Positions 33,279 to 42,027 of a stretch of DNA of 64,000 nucleotides are shown here, in pieces. Within the stretch, counting starts at the first letter, position 1. Every line of letters begins with the position of its first letter. The notes under the pieces were generated by a model that worked only from the letters and a program-made list of their open reading frames with translations, made no database searches and was not told where the DNA came from. The stretch lies in IMG/VR virus record IMGVR_UViG_3300036861_001161, positions 1-64,000 of that record; one strand, written 5' to 3'. The stretch is from a virus. The position numbers and the translations under genes were made by a program.

Positions 33279-33548
33279 ATGACTCATCATTCCTTTTTTC
33301 ATCTCGTCCCATCCAACGACCTCCCTGAGGAGCACGACTCCCACCTGGCCTGGTGCGCGTCCCTCTCTGAAGCCGAGCATCACGCTGCCATGGAGCAGGG
33401 GATGGCCCTGGGGGAGCAGCTCTTTGAGGCGATTGATGCCTATTGTGCAGCCCATCAGGAGACCTCTTACGGCGTCATCCTCGAAGCCCTGCGCTACATG
33501 CAATGGTACCTCGAACGCGAACTAGCGGAGGAGAGCGCCGATGCCTGA
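33279..33548 (+). CDS. Hypothetical protein, 89 aa, downstream of HNH
   Basis: The ATG lies three bases after the HNH stop, so both are likely on one transcript. The product is acidic and helical (AAMEQGMALGEQLFEAIDAY, GVILEALRYMQWYLERELAE). No family recognised. It may be cargo carried with the endonuclease gene or a chance frame in a GC-rich stretch; the consistent helical composition favours coding. Confidence 0.5.
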   Translation: MTHHSFFHLVPSNDLPEEHDSHLAWCASLSEAEHHAAMEQGMALGEQLFEAIDAYCAAHQETSYGVILEALRYMQWYLERELAEESADA

Positions 33549-33563
33549 CCTCCATCCCCGCCG

Positions 33564-33773
33564 TTAGGCGCGGCTACTGGGCGGCTGGGAGAGCGAGGCG
33601 CGGATACTCTGGCAGATCGTCACGCCACCCATCACGGCCCCGATGGCCCACGCACTCTCCGGAATCTCGCCGACGCTTGTTTTGGCGGTGAGTAGGGCAC
33701 CACCCATCGCGACCCCGCCTGCCGCGAGGGCATCGACTACGAGCCGTATGATCCGTCGTGTGTCGTCGGTCAT
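33564..33773 (-). CDS. Small membrane protein, 69 aa
   Basis: The start at 33773 overlaps the upstream stop by ATGA. MTDDTRRIIRLVVDALAAGG leads into two moderately hydrophobic, alanine/glycine-rich helices (GVAMGGALLTAKTS, WAIGAVMGGVTICQSIRASL). The size and two-helix hairpin could fit a class II holin, but the helices are weakly hydrophobic. It lies with two other membrane-associated genes between the tube paralogues. Confidence 0.55.
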   Translation of the reverse strand: MTDDTRRIIRLVVDALAAGGVAMGGALLTAKTSVGEIPESAWAIGAVMGGVTICQSIRASLSQPPSSRA

Positions 33774-34255
33774 TCTGTCACGCCCTTGCATGGCACCGGC
33801 CGCACCGTATCGGTCCCTGTGAGCGGTGTCCCATCCGTCGTGACCGCCGTAAGCGTCACTTCGGTACTCTCGCAGGTGACGCCGATGGCTGGCGTAGGGA
33901 AGTGGCAGATCAGATCGATGCACGTATCCCCATTGACGTCTTCCAGGTCGCAGTGCTCCCCAGTGGCTCCCCCAAGCTTCACGCTGGTGACATCTACGGT
34001 CAGCGGATCAAATGTCGCACTACAAAGCAGCGCCGCCGGAACTTTGCCATGGGCCTGCACGTTGAGGGGATTCACGTCACTGTCGGGCTTGACGTCAATC
34101 TCGATGACCAGCGGGACTTCTTGCGCATTGAGAAAGGCGATGATCCCAAGCAGCAGCGCTATCCAGCCGATTATGAGATACCAGAAAAATCCTGAAGACC
34201 TTGCCACAGGCTTCCTTTCCTTAGCGTCCCAAGGGTAGCGACCGTAGTAATTCAC
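33770..34255 (-). CDS. Membrane-anchored exported domain protein, 161 aa
   Basis: One N-terminal membrane helix (GFFWYLIIGWIALLLGIIAF) anchors an external domain with the pattern EIDVKPDSDVNPLNVQAHGK, VPAALLCSATFDPLTVDVTS and CIDLICHFPTPAIGV. This domain is known from many secreted bacterial proteins (IDVKPxSDPNxI repeats) and is a calcium-type beta module. In phage it may be a host-derived surface protein. It overlaps the next gene by ATGA. Confidence 0.65.
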   Translation of the reverse strand: MNYYGRYPWDAKERKPVARSSGFFWYLIIGWIALLLGIIAFLNAQEVPLVIEIDVKPDSDVNPLNVQAHGKVPAALLCSATFDPLTVDVTSVKLGGATGEHCDLEDVNGDTCIDLICHFPTPAIGVTCESTEVTLTAVTTDGTPLTGTDTVRPVPCKGVTE

Positions 34256-34373
34256 AGAGCGCTAGGAGCACGACGGGCACCCAGAGTGGACAATAACTCA
34301 GAGATGAAGCGATGGCACAAATGAAGGCGGCCATGGCCAAGAGCATCGTGACAGTGATCGTGACGGTGAGCAT
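34221..34373 (-). CDS. Small membrane protein, 50 aa
   Basis: A 51-codon frame begins MLTVTITVTMLLAMAAFICA and continues with a second hydrophobic segment (YCPLWVPVVLLALCELL), so two membrane helices in 50 residues. AGGAGA lies six bases before the ATG. It starts just after the second tail-tube gene and overlaps the next gene by 35 bases. It is a plausible holin or membrane peptide, but function is unproven. Confidence 0.6.
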   Translation of the reverse strand: MLTVTITVTMLLAMAAFICAIASSLSYCPLWVPVVLLALCELLRSLPLGR

Positions 34374-34381
34374 CAGGTCTC

Positions 34382-35062
34382 CTATGCTGCTGCTGACAAG
34401 ATCGGCGCATCCACCATCTCAATCATCGTGGCCGCTGTCAGAATCCCGGCCACTGGTCCGGCGACATGATGCCCGGTCACCCATCCGGAGAACCACCACG
34501 CGCTCTTGAGCGTATCGGGAAACACGAGCAAGTACGAGCGCCGCGTTTTGGTGAGCAAGAGATACTCTAACCCTGTAGTCGGATTATGGGTCGCATGCCC
34601 AGGAACCAGGTTCAAGGAGAGCCGCACCGTATTCCCACTGAGCAGCGTCGGGACTCGACTGGTCCAGTTATTGCCGTCATGGGCACTCGTCTCGACAAGC
34701 GTGGCTTGTATACCGGCATCCTCTATATTGGTTACTTCGGCAATCGTCGCATACGTATCGTTGCGCACGACCGTACCGGGGGATGTATAGGCTCCGTTAC
34801 CTGCGGAGCCCCGAAGAAGGAGATGGGTCGCATCGACACGGGCGGCGATCCAGTAGGGATTCGCGAGGGTGTTATTTGCCGCGGTATTGCCGCCGACCCC
34901 CGCCACCGTAATCACGTCGACATCGGTGATCCCATGGGCCGTGGCTGTTTGAATGACAATCGGGGTGACATTCGTGGCGCCAGTGATGGCCACGGAGGCC
35001 AAGGCTACCCCATCTCCTAATCTCAGCTGGATGCCATAGGCCGCTATAGCCTGAGTCGTCAT
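34382..35062 (-). CDS. Tail tube protein, copy 2, with inserted beta domain
   Basis: The ends align with copy 1 at 31849: MTTQAIAAYGIQLRLGDG, then VETSAHDGNNWTSRVPTLLS, then VRLSLNLVPG. After residue 18 there is an extra segment of about 75 residues (GATNVTPIVIQTATAHGITD, VAGVGGNTAANNTLANPYWI, GSAGNGAYTSPGTVV) with the pattern of a small beta domain common on phage surface proteins. It may decorate the tail tube or form a specialised ring. AGGAG lies eight bases before the ATG. Confidence 0.75.
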   Translation of the reverse strand: MTTQAIAAYGIQLRLGDGVALASVAITGATNVTPIVIQTATAHGITDVDVITVAGVGGNTAANNTLANPYWIAARVDATHLLLRGSAGNGAYTSPGTVVRNDTYATIAEVTNIEDAGIQATLVETSAHDGNNWTSRVPTLLSGNTVRLSLNLVPGHATHNPTTGLEYLLLTKTRRSYLLVFPDTLKSAWWFSGWVTGHHVAGPVAGILTAATMIEMVDAPILSAAA

Positions 35063-35196
35063 CGCCGGCGCTCCTCTTGCAGGATGGCCGCCAGCTTACG
35101 CAGCGCGCGGACATCACGCTTGGCGCAGCACCACCAATGCAGGCGGGTGATATGATAGCGCATGAGACGCCATAGATGTCTGAGAGTCATCGGCAT
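35059..35196 (-). CDS. Small basic protein, 45 aa
   Basis: The ATG at 35196 is preceded by GAAGG, and the stop overlaps the tube-copy-2 start (ATGA). The product MPMTLRHLWRLMRYHITRLH is strongly basic with a WWCCAKRD segment. It is too short to classify, but RBS and coupling support translation. Confidence 0.5.
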   Translation of the reverse strand: MPMTLRHLWRLMRYHITRLHWWCCAKRDVRALRKLAAILQEERRR

Positions 35197-35230
35197 GTCC
35201 CTTCTACCGCGATCGCTTGCGTAGCCATGA

Positions 35231-35449
35231 CTATACCTCTTCTTCAGGCATAGGAGCTTTCGGGGGCACCGGGGCGGGCTGCATAGCCTCAGGAGGAGAT
35301 GCACCCTTGATCAGTGCCACGCCCTCATGAAGGAATCCCATATGGACCTCGAGTTGCGTGAGACTCCACGCATCATAGCCACAGAGGAGACAGACATACT
35401 GCGGCACGTCGCTCCAGGGTCGTTCAATATAGGTAGGATCGCCAGGCAT
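35231..35449 (-). CDS. C2H2 zinc-finger protein, 72 aa
   Basis: The ATG at 35449 has GGAG nine bases upstream; a longer frame would run back through the terminator at 35465-35522. QYVCLLCGYDAWSLTQLEVH followed by MGFLH forms a C-x2-C ... H-x4-H finger, and the C-terminus is proline-rich. Phage tail regions often hold such small fingers of unknown role. The small protein at 41865 has a similar CVYCGAMFHESH pattern. Confidence 0.65.
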   Translation of the reverse strand: MPGDPTYIERPWSDVPQYVCLLCGYDAWSLTQLEVHMGFLHEGVALIKGASPPEAMQPAPVPPKAPMPEEEV

Positions 35450-35464
35450 GCATTCCGCTCCAAC

Positions 35465-35522
35465 AAAAAAAAGAGCCAGAGTATGATGAGGACCAGGGGG
35501 AATCCTCGTCACGCTCCGGCTC
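35465..35522 (-). terminator. Rho-independent terminator (minus strand)
   Basis: GAGCCGGAG pairs with CTCTGGCTC, with an inner GACGAGGA / TCCTCATC helix, and is followed on the minus strand by eight T residues. It lies between the 76-residue gene at 35621 and the zinc-finger gene, and only about 75 bases after a promoter-like TGCTATAGT, so it may attenuate. Confidence 0.8.
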
Positions 35523-35594
35523 TTCACGCTACAGCAGGCACAGCGCGGCAAGATACCAGTAGTTCACTTTCAGCGCAGACATACGAGCGCCATG

Positions 35595-35603
35595 ACTATA
35601 GCA
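35595..35603 (-). promoter_or_regulatory. Extended -10 promoter candidate TGCTATAGT
   Basis: The same nine bases as at 2558 and 52267, here on the minus strand, just beyond the 35621 gene and upstream of the terminator and zinc-finger gene. No -35 box was recognised. Confidence 0.35.
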
Positions 35604-35620
35604 GAAGTCACAGCAATATT

Positions 35621-35851
35621 CTACCAGGATGTGTGGCGTTGGTAGTAGCGCTCAAGCGTCATGGGGACAGCCAGGTCGATCTCAGTGAGTTCTTGCGAAG
35701 AGCACCCTAGCCGTAGGAGGCAGGCCCGAAGCACATTGTCACTTTCGACATACTCCTGGGACCAACAGGCAAACTCACTGGCCGCCGCACGGCATTCTCC
35801 CGCAAGATGCTTGATAGCATCCTGACGTGACACAATATCACTTGCACGCAT
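35621..35851 (-). CDS. Hypothetical protein, 76 aa
   Basis: MRASDIVSRQDAIKHLAGEC opens an all-helical acidic protein with three cysteines. GGAGG lies five bases before the ATG, a strong ribosome site. No similarity recognised. It sits between the BppU-like gene and the terminator. Confidence 0.6.
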   Translation of the reverse strand: MRASDIVSRQDAIKHLAGECRAAASEFACWSQEYVESDNVLRACLLRLGCSSQELTEIDLAVPMTLERYYQRHTSW

Positions 35852-35938
35852 CGCTGCCTCCGTATCGCCTACGCCCGTGCGCGCTCAATCCCAATGCCAA
35901 TCTGATAAGCATATTTTACTATACGCCACTAAGGCACG

Positions 35939-36265
35939 CTAGACGAGTTGCCCAACAATCTTGATATGGAAATACCCATCATTGGGAAACGAAATCACCG
36001 TGCCATCCGTCCACGTCACCTGCCACTCGGCCTCGTAGACGCCGGCGGCGCGCATTTGCGGCGTGGGCCAGGTATACCGGACCTGGCCCGCCGGTTCACT
36101 CAGAATTTCGACGGGCGTTAAGGCTTCGGTCGTACCGTCCCTGCCACGTAAATGGAGCACAATCGTCGTGGCCCCGAGATTGACCGGCTCCAGATTTTCA
36201 TCAAGCAGCGTATCATCAAGCGTCGGCTCCGTATCGCCGACTTTCATGATAAATTCCTGGGGCAT
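35939..36265 (-). CDS. Baseplate-upper-protein-like Ig domain protein (BppU N-terminal type)
   Basis: MKVGDTEPTLDDTLLDENLE, then VRYTWPTPQMRAAGVYEAEW and VISFPNDGYFHIKIVGQL give the characteristic BppU-type N-terminal Ig fold that attaches receptor-binding proteins in Gram-positive siphophages and occurs widely on phage structural proteins. Here the 108-residue domain stands alone, two bases downstream of the giant repeat fibre, which it may anchor. Confidence 0.75.
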   Translation of the reverse strand: MPQEFIMKVGDTEPTLDDTLLDENLEPVNLGATTIVLHLRGRDGTTEALTPVEILSEPAGQVRYTWPTPQMRAAGVYEAEWQVTWTDGTVISFPNDGYFHIKIVGQLV

Positions 36266-36267
36266 CG

Positions 36268-39200
36268 CTATCCTCCCACCGATGTGACCTGACGTTTTTG
36301 GGCGATGCCTGGCTGGCTACGAGCCGTACGCAAGCGGCCATGCAGATGCCGCCGAGGGATACCAATAAGACTGGCCGTCGCGCTCCAGGACCCGGTGCTG
36401 CCGAGGAGACTACTTGCGAGCAGCGTCACGGTACTGCCGCTCTGCCCCTGACTGGGACGCACTTCACTGATGAGTGCGACCGCCAGGGCCTGCTCTTGCA
36501 GCAAGCGCGCCAAGATTTCATGGGCAACCACCTGCGGAAGACTCCGGAGGGTGCCGCCGCGTTGGGCGAGAGCACTGACGACTTCTGCCGTCACGGCCTG
36601 AATCACGGCGGGATGGGACAACACCGAGTTTGCCAGACGCTGCGCACTGGCCTCCATATGGCCGGTGGCTTGCAAGCCCGGCAGCGTAAAATTCTGCCCC
36701 TGTATTTGGACGAGGCGGGCGAGGATTTGCGAAATGCGTAGCGTCGAGCTCGTGCCTTGCGCCTGGCCGGTGGCAGCATGGATCTGGCTCAGGAGACTAC
36801 TCGCCAGTGCTTGAATCAACGCAGGACGCGTGAGTATTTGATTCACGCTCCGTGACGCCAGACCCTGTATGCTGGCCGGCCGGGCAAGAAGACTGCTACT
36901 GACATGGCTCGAAGCGCCATGCAGCATGGCCCCTGATGCCCGCAGGCTACTGGCGAGTTCCAGGGTAAACGCATGGATGACCTCAGGACGGGCGAGGACG
37001 GAACTCGCCACGCGGGTCATCTGCCCGGCCAGATGCGCACTTCCCACTGCCCCGCCGGCCTGGCTCGGGACGCTACGTATCTGGCCGCTGCCTACCCGTA
37101 GGGAACTCGTCAATGCTCCGGCCACAGCATGAACCACAGGTGTGCGGGCCAGGACTTCACTCGCGAGGCGCGTCATCTGCGCATGGAAGATCCCGCTTCC
37201 CGTGCGCACGCTACTGGCAACGCGAGTGCTCGTCCCCTGGAGGAGGCCCAATCCGGTGCGAAGCGAACTGGCGACTCGGCTTGCCAGTGCCTGAACCTGC
37301 ACAGCCCGGAAGGCTACGGCATGACCAATCCGCGCACTGCTGGCCTGCTCATGAGCTGCCGCAGCCCGGAGGCTACTAGCGATGCGTACCGCAACCCCGG
37401 AGGCATGGACCGTTACGGAGACGACACCAGGCGTGAGACCAACTCCTACTCCATGAAGCATCCCACTGGCGGTACGCAGGGAGGAGGCCACGCGGATGGC
37501 ATTGACCTGGATCATGCCTGTTGCCGCACGAATTTCACTGGCCATCCGCGTGGCCTGGGCATGTGCCGTCCCACTGCCAGCCCGGAGACTGCTCGCCAGC
37601 CGCGCCGTTTGTGCCGTGATCGTCGCCACGCGTCCGGTGATGGCACTACCGATATGGGCCGTCGTATCATACACAACCCCACTGCCAGCCCGGAGACTGC
37701 TGGCAATTCGGCTCGTGCTCGCCGTGACCTGCCCGGCAACCGCCAGCGTGCCGGCTGGTAACGGGGTTCCTGTGGCATGGACCATGGCCGTACCGGCGCG
37801 GAGCGAACTTGCGAGCCGCGTCGCGCTACTCTGTTCTTGTCCCGTACTGAGGCGGCTGGCACTCGCAACCCGCGTCATGGTATCGTGGATGGTGGCACTC
37901 CCAGCACGGAGACTGCTCGCGAGCCGAACGCTACTCGCCTGCTCCTGGGCACTGCTCGCCCGAATCGCACTGCCCACACCGACGCTGCTGGCTTGGAGAT
38001 GCGCAGCACCTGCCCTCAACGACGAGGCGATCTTTCCAGCACTGGCGCCCATGAACCCTGTTTTTGCCAGAATAGCACTCGCAATCGGCCCGGCCTGGCC
38101 CTGCTGATGCCCACTCCCCGTGCGAAGATTCGTGGTGACACGAGGAGCGGCTGGCCCCGCCATGCTGCCACTCACCTCGACCGCAGCCGCGCCAGGAGAT
38201 GTAATGGCGATGCGATAGACGGGGAGAGCGGCACTCAACAGGACCGTCCCACTTTGCAGTTGGTCAAAGCGTACCGTGACATCCTTGTTGCCCGTGTCAA
38301 TCGTCACGCTGGCCGGCTCGATCAGGGCTATGGCAGGACTGCCGGCATCCCAAATCTGCCACACGAGATCTGGGGTAAGGAGATTATGGAGTGTGCCAGC
38401 AATCGTAAACTGTGTTTCACCCGTAAAGGGATGCACATACACGGGCGTCCCGACACTCACGAGGATGGTCCCGCTCTGCGACTGATCAAAGGTGACATCG
38501 ACATTCTTACTGGCAGTCGTGACGGTAACACTTGCGGCCGCTAGCAAGGCGGCAGGCGTCGCCGCATCGCGCAGCTGGACAAACAGATTCGCCGTGCCCA
38601 GATTGTGGGTCGTGCCATTGACGGTGAATGATGGGGCCGCAAACCCCTGCGTATAGGGTGCAGGGGCTTGGCGCAGAAGGATGATGCCAGCGGGCGGGAA
38701 ATAAAAGGCAATCGCGACATCAAAGCTCGTCGGATGAATCGTGATGGTCCCAGGTTCGACCGTGAGCGCGGTGCCTACCGTATCATAGGCCTGGACCAGA
38801 ATATTCCCCGTCCCAAATTGATGCGTGGTGCCGGGCACGAGCACAGTCGTCGCAAGAGTCGTCGGTTGAATGGCCACCAGGCGCGCATGCGCACTGAGTC
38901 CAGCCGTCGAGGACCGCACCGCACTGGCTACCCGCTGCGAGGTGGCCTGGACCCTGCCGGTGCCTGTTTGTTGTGCCGCGCTTGTCGCCACTGGCAGGGT
39001 GATCGACACGGGCGTGGCCGCACTCAACACCACGACCCCGGCTTGCAGTTGCGTGAACGTGATCTTGACCTGAAAAGTAGTTGGATGAATCGTCACCGAG
39101 CCCGGCGTAAGCGCAGCACGTACCGGCGTCACGTCATCATAGACGTGCACGCGCAAGGCGGCCGTCGCCAGCCCATGGGTACTTCCGTCAAGGACGACTT

Positions 39201-41826
39201 CCATGGTCGAGGTAAAGGCATGCACAAAAGCGGGAAGCCCGCGACTGAGAATGAGCGTCCCGCTCTGATTCTGCCGGAAGACGAGATCGACGGCGGCATT
39301 ATCCGTCCGGACTGTCAAGGATCCTGGCTCCACAACCTGAGCAGGCGTACCCGCATCGAGCAGTTGCCAGGCGAGATCGGCACTGCCTAAGCCATGCGTG
39401 CCCCCTGGGATATTCAGGCTGCCCTGGCCAGTAAACGGCAAGACATAGGGCGCCGGGATCAGATGAATGATTACCCGCGTATTTTCGCCCTGGGTTTCCC
39501 GCACAATGACATCAAATGTGGTGGGATGAATCGTGATGGATGCCGGCTCAAGGACTCGCAATGGGCTTGCGGTATCAGTAGCCTCCACAAAGAGGTTCCC
39601 ACTCCCAACGCCATGCGTCGTGCCGGGCACCATGATGGTAACGGCGAGGCTCGTCGGAAATCCCGCAATGAGGGTGGCATGGCCGGCGAGCCGTCCACTC
39701 CCGGCTCGCACACTACTGGCGAGCCGTGTCGTTTGGGCCTGCGCCTGCCCGATGCCGATTCGTAGACTGCTCGCGACTTGCGTACTACTGGCATGCTCGA
39801 TGCCTGTACCAGCCTGCACGAGGTTGCCACTCGGTACGCCTGAGCCGGCAATATGTCCACTGCCGGACCGCAGACTACTCGCCACCCGGCTGCTCATCGC
39901 CTGCTCCTGGACGGTACTCGCACGGAGTTCACTCGCCACGCGTATCGTGGTGACCTGCACTTGGGCAGCCCCAGCGCGAAGCGAGCTACTCACGGCACTC
40001 CGCGTAGCCTGTTCCTGGACAGTGCTGACGCGCACTTCACTCGCAAGGCGTACGGTACTGGCCTGCGCCTGCCCGCTGCCGGACCGCACACTACTCGCCA
40101 CGCGGGCGGTTGTGGCCTGCGCGAGAGCCGTTGCAGCCCGGAGACTACTGGTAAGACGCGTCGTCGTGGCCTGCGCCTGGCCACTGCCGATGCGCTGCGA
40201 GCTAGCGACATGAGCCGCACTGGCCTGCGCTGTTCCACTGCCAGCTCGCAGACTACTGGCGAGGCGTATGCTACTCGCCTGCTCACTCACCGTAACGCTT
40301 TTGATACCAGCCGGAGTAAAGAGGGCACGCTGTTCCACGGTCGTCAGCAAGGTGACCTGGCCATCCTGCACCGTGAATGCGGCAGCATAGCGGGTCGGAG
40401 GGGCCGCGAGCACGATAGTGCCTGCCTGGGCTTGTCGAAACGTGATTTCGACATTAAAACTCGTCGGATCAATCGTCACCCGGCCAGGGCGCAGCGCGGC
40501 AGGCGTTCCTGCGGCATCATAGACTTGCCAGAAGAGATCAGCGGTTCCCAGGTTATGCGTGGTCCCAGGAATACTCCAGGTAGCAAAACTGCCAAAAGTT
40601 TCGGTATAGCGGGCGCTGGGGGCGGCGAGGATGACTGTCCCACTTTGGGACTGTGCAAAGGTGAGCGTCACGTTGAACGATCCGGGAGCGACGGTCACCG
40701 AGCCTGGCTCAAGGCGTCTTGGAGGGCTCGCGGCATCCCAGACCTCCCAGAGTAACGCCGTCGTCCCGAGATTGTGCGTCGTCCCCGGAATACTCCAGAC
40801 GATATCGGAGAAGCTTCCGCTATACTGCGGCATGGCGCTGCTGAGCAGGATACGACCACTCTGTCCCTGGCGGAACGTGGCCGTGACATCGAAGCTCGTC
40901 GCATCCATGGTGACGCGCCCGGCCTCAATGGCTTCTCGTGGGGAAGCATTATCGACGAAGCGCACGAGGAGGTTGGCGGTCCCCTGGCGATGCGCCACGC
41001 CGGGCACCCGCAGCGTCAAGCCTGTGGGCTGCAGCGCGGCCTGAAGTGCGGCCGTCGCCTGCTGTTGTCCGCTGCCAGCTCGGGTGGCATTGGCCGTGCC
41101 TATCCGTGAGGCCTGGGCGGCACCACTGCCAGCGCGTAAACTACTGGCGATACGAGCTGCCGTAGCCTGCGCTGATCCTGCTCCCGCCGTGGTCGCGAGG
41201 AAGATTAAGGTCTGCGAAAACTCCCACCAGGGATTGCGGGCGGTTGTCTCACCAGAATCCCCCGCGGTCAGATCGGTGGCATTGTCATTGCCGTAACTCA
41301 GCGTGACCGTACGGTCCACGGCCGTGGCCGAGCGAAACCCCCACTCGATGACGAGATAATCCCCGGCCGTCGCCGATTGGGTCGTGAGGGTAATCGCCGT
41401 CGCTTCTGCCACATCGGCGAATTGACGATTGGTTAGGGTATTCGTCACAAATTCATGGGGGGCACTGGTGGCGGCATCGCTCGCGGTTTGGGCCAACAGT
41501 ACCGCACGATCCGCCCCGCCGGGTTGCACGATTTTGACGGCCATGGCCAGCGTCCCACTCGCCCCATTATTATTCTGCATGGCGCGCATCTGGCCGCTGA
41601 TGCTGCCCGCAATCGATTGAGCAGCCAACGGACCAATGATGGTCCGCCCCATGGCCTGCGCAATAGTCGCGATGCCTGTGGCCTCGGTCTTCGAGGTCAT
41701 GGCCGAACCGTCATTTTTGGCGAGCGTGCCGGGCACCGTCACGGGATTAATCTGGTTGGCAAAATTCCAGGTCGAGGGCGTCACGCCGACCGCCCCAGAA
41801 ACCTTCGTATAAATGCGGGTTGCCAT
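36268..41826 (-). CDS. Giant repeat fibre/adhesin, 1852 aa
   Basis: Residues 1-210 form a non-repetitive virion-type domain (NNNGASGTLAMAVKIVQPGG). The rest alternates two modules. One is about 70 residues (IPGTTHNLGTADLFWQVYDA; VTIDPTSFNVEITF; QAGTIVLA), with about nine copies, also present three times in the S74 fibre. The other is an 18-residue repeat with core RVASSLRAGSGQAQA, in long tandem runs of several dozen copies that degenerate toward the C-terminus (ILARP, VIQA variants). There are essentially no cysteines, no signal peptide and no enzyme motif. Probably a very long fibre. It lies far from the tail-tip genes, upstream of the tube genes. Confidence 0.8.
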   Translation of the reverse strand: MATRIYTKVSGAVGVTPSTWNFANQINPVTVPGTLAKNDGSAMTSKTEATGIATIAQAMGRTIIGPLAAQSIAGSISGQMRAMQNNNGASGTLAMAVKIVQPGGADRAVLLAQTASDAATSAPHEFVTNTLTNRQFADVAEATAITLTTQSATAGDYLVIEWGFRSATAVDRTVTLSYGNDNATDLTAGDSGETTARNPWWEFSQTLIFLATTAGAGSAQATAARIASSLRAGSGAAQASRIGTANATRAGSGQQQATAALQAALQPTGLTLRVPGVAHRQGTANLLVRFVDNASPREAIEAGRVTMDATSFDVTATFRQGQSGRILLSSAMPQYSGSFSDIVWSIPGTTHNLGTTALLWEVWDAASPPRRLEPGSVTVAPGSFNVTLTFAQSQSGTVILAAPSARYTETFGSFATWSIPGTTHNLGTADLFWQVYDAAGTPAALRPGRVTIDPTSFNVEITFRQAQAGTIVLAAPPTRYAAAFTVQDGQVTLLTTVEQRALFTPAGIKSVTVSEQASSIRLASSLRAGSGTAQASAAHVASSQRIGSGQAQATTTRLTSSLRAATALAQATTARVASSVRSGSGQAQASTVRLASEVRVSTVQEQATRSAVSSSLRAGAAQVQVTTIRVASELRASTVQEQAMSSRVASSLRSGSGHIAGSGVPSGNLVQAGTGIEHASSTQVASSLRIGIGQAQAQTTRLASSVRAGSGRLAGHATLIAGFPTSLAVTIMVPGTTHGVGSGNLFVEATDTASPLRVLEPASITIHPTTFDVIVRETQGENTRVIIHLIPAPYVLPFTGQGSLNIPGGTHGLGSADLAWQLLDAGTPAQVVEPGSLTVRTDNAAVDLVFRQNQSGTLILSRGLPAFVHAFTSTMEVVLDGSTHGLATAALRVHVYDDVTPVRAALTPGSVTIHPTTFQVKITFTQLQAGVVVLSAATPVSITLPVATSAAQQTGTGRVQATSQRVASAVRSSTAGLSAHARLVAIQPTTLATTVLVPGTTHQFGTGNILVQAYDTVGTALTVEPGTITIHPTSFDVAIAFYFPPAGIILLRQAPAPYTQGFAAPSFTVNGTTHNLGTANLFVQLRDAATPAALLAAASVTVTTASKNVDVTFDQSQSGTILVSVGTPVYVHPFTGETQFTIAGTLHNLLTPDLVWQIWDAGSPAIALIEPASVTIDTGNKDVTVRFDQLQSGTVLLSAALPVYRIAITSPGAAAVEVSGSMAGPAAPRVTTNLRTGSGHQQGQAGPIASAILAKTGFMGASAGKIASSLRAGAAHLQASSVGVGSAIRASSAQEQASSVRLASSLRAGSATIHDTMTRVASASRLSTGQEQSSATRLASSLRAGTAMVHATGTPLPAGTLAVAGQVTASTSRIASSLRAGSGVVYDTTAHIGSAITGRVATITAQTARLASSLRAGSGTAHAQATRMASEIRAATGMIQVNAIRVASSLRTASGMLHGVGVGLTPGVVSVTVHASGVAVRIASSLRAAAAHEQASSARIGHAVAFRAVQVQALASRVASSLRTGLGLLQGTSTRVASSVRTGSGIFHAQMTRLASEVLARTPVVHAVAGALTSSLRVGSGQIRSVPSQAGGAVGSAHLAGQMTRVASSVLARPEVIHAFTLELASSLRASGAMLHGASSHVSSSLLARPASIQGLASRSVNQILTRPALIQALASSLLSQIHAATGQAQGTSSTLRISQILARLVQIQGQNFTLPGLQATGHMEASAQRLANSVLSHPAVIQAVTAEVVSALAQRGGTLRSLPQVVAHEILARLLQEQALAVALISEVRPSQGQSGSTVTLLASSLLGSTGSWSATASLIGIPRRHLHGRLRTARSQPGIAQKRQVTSVGG

Positions 41827-41864
41827 ATCAGGATATCACCATGGCGCCAGGGAGATGTCTGCGC

Positions 41865-42023
41865 TTATCCAGGAGAACGAGGGTCATGAGGCGCTGACGT
41901 GGCGCCGACCGTGAGCACAAGTTCGTGCGACTCATGGAACATGGCGCCACAATAGACGCAGATATACTTCCCTTCCGGGAGTTTCTGGACGAAATGGGTA
42001 CCTGCCTCACACATCGCAGTCAT
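41865..42023 (-). CDS. Small zinc-finger protein, 52 aa
   Basis: The ATG at 42023 is preceded by GAGAGGT. EGKYICVYCGAMFHESHELV supplies C-x2-C and two histidines, a small zinc finger. It starts four bases after the Lar-like gene stop, so it is coupled. Similar in type to the 35231 product. Confidence 0.55.
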   Translation of the reverse strand: MTAMCEAGTHFVQKLPEGKYICVYCGAMFHESHELVLTVGATSAPHDPRSPG

Positions 42024-42027
42024 CACG

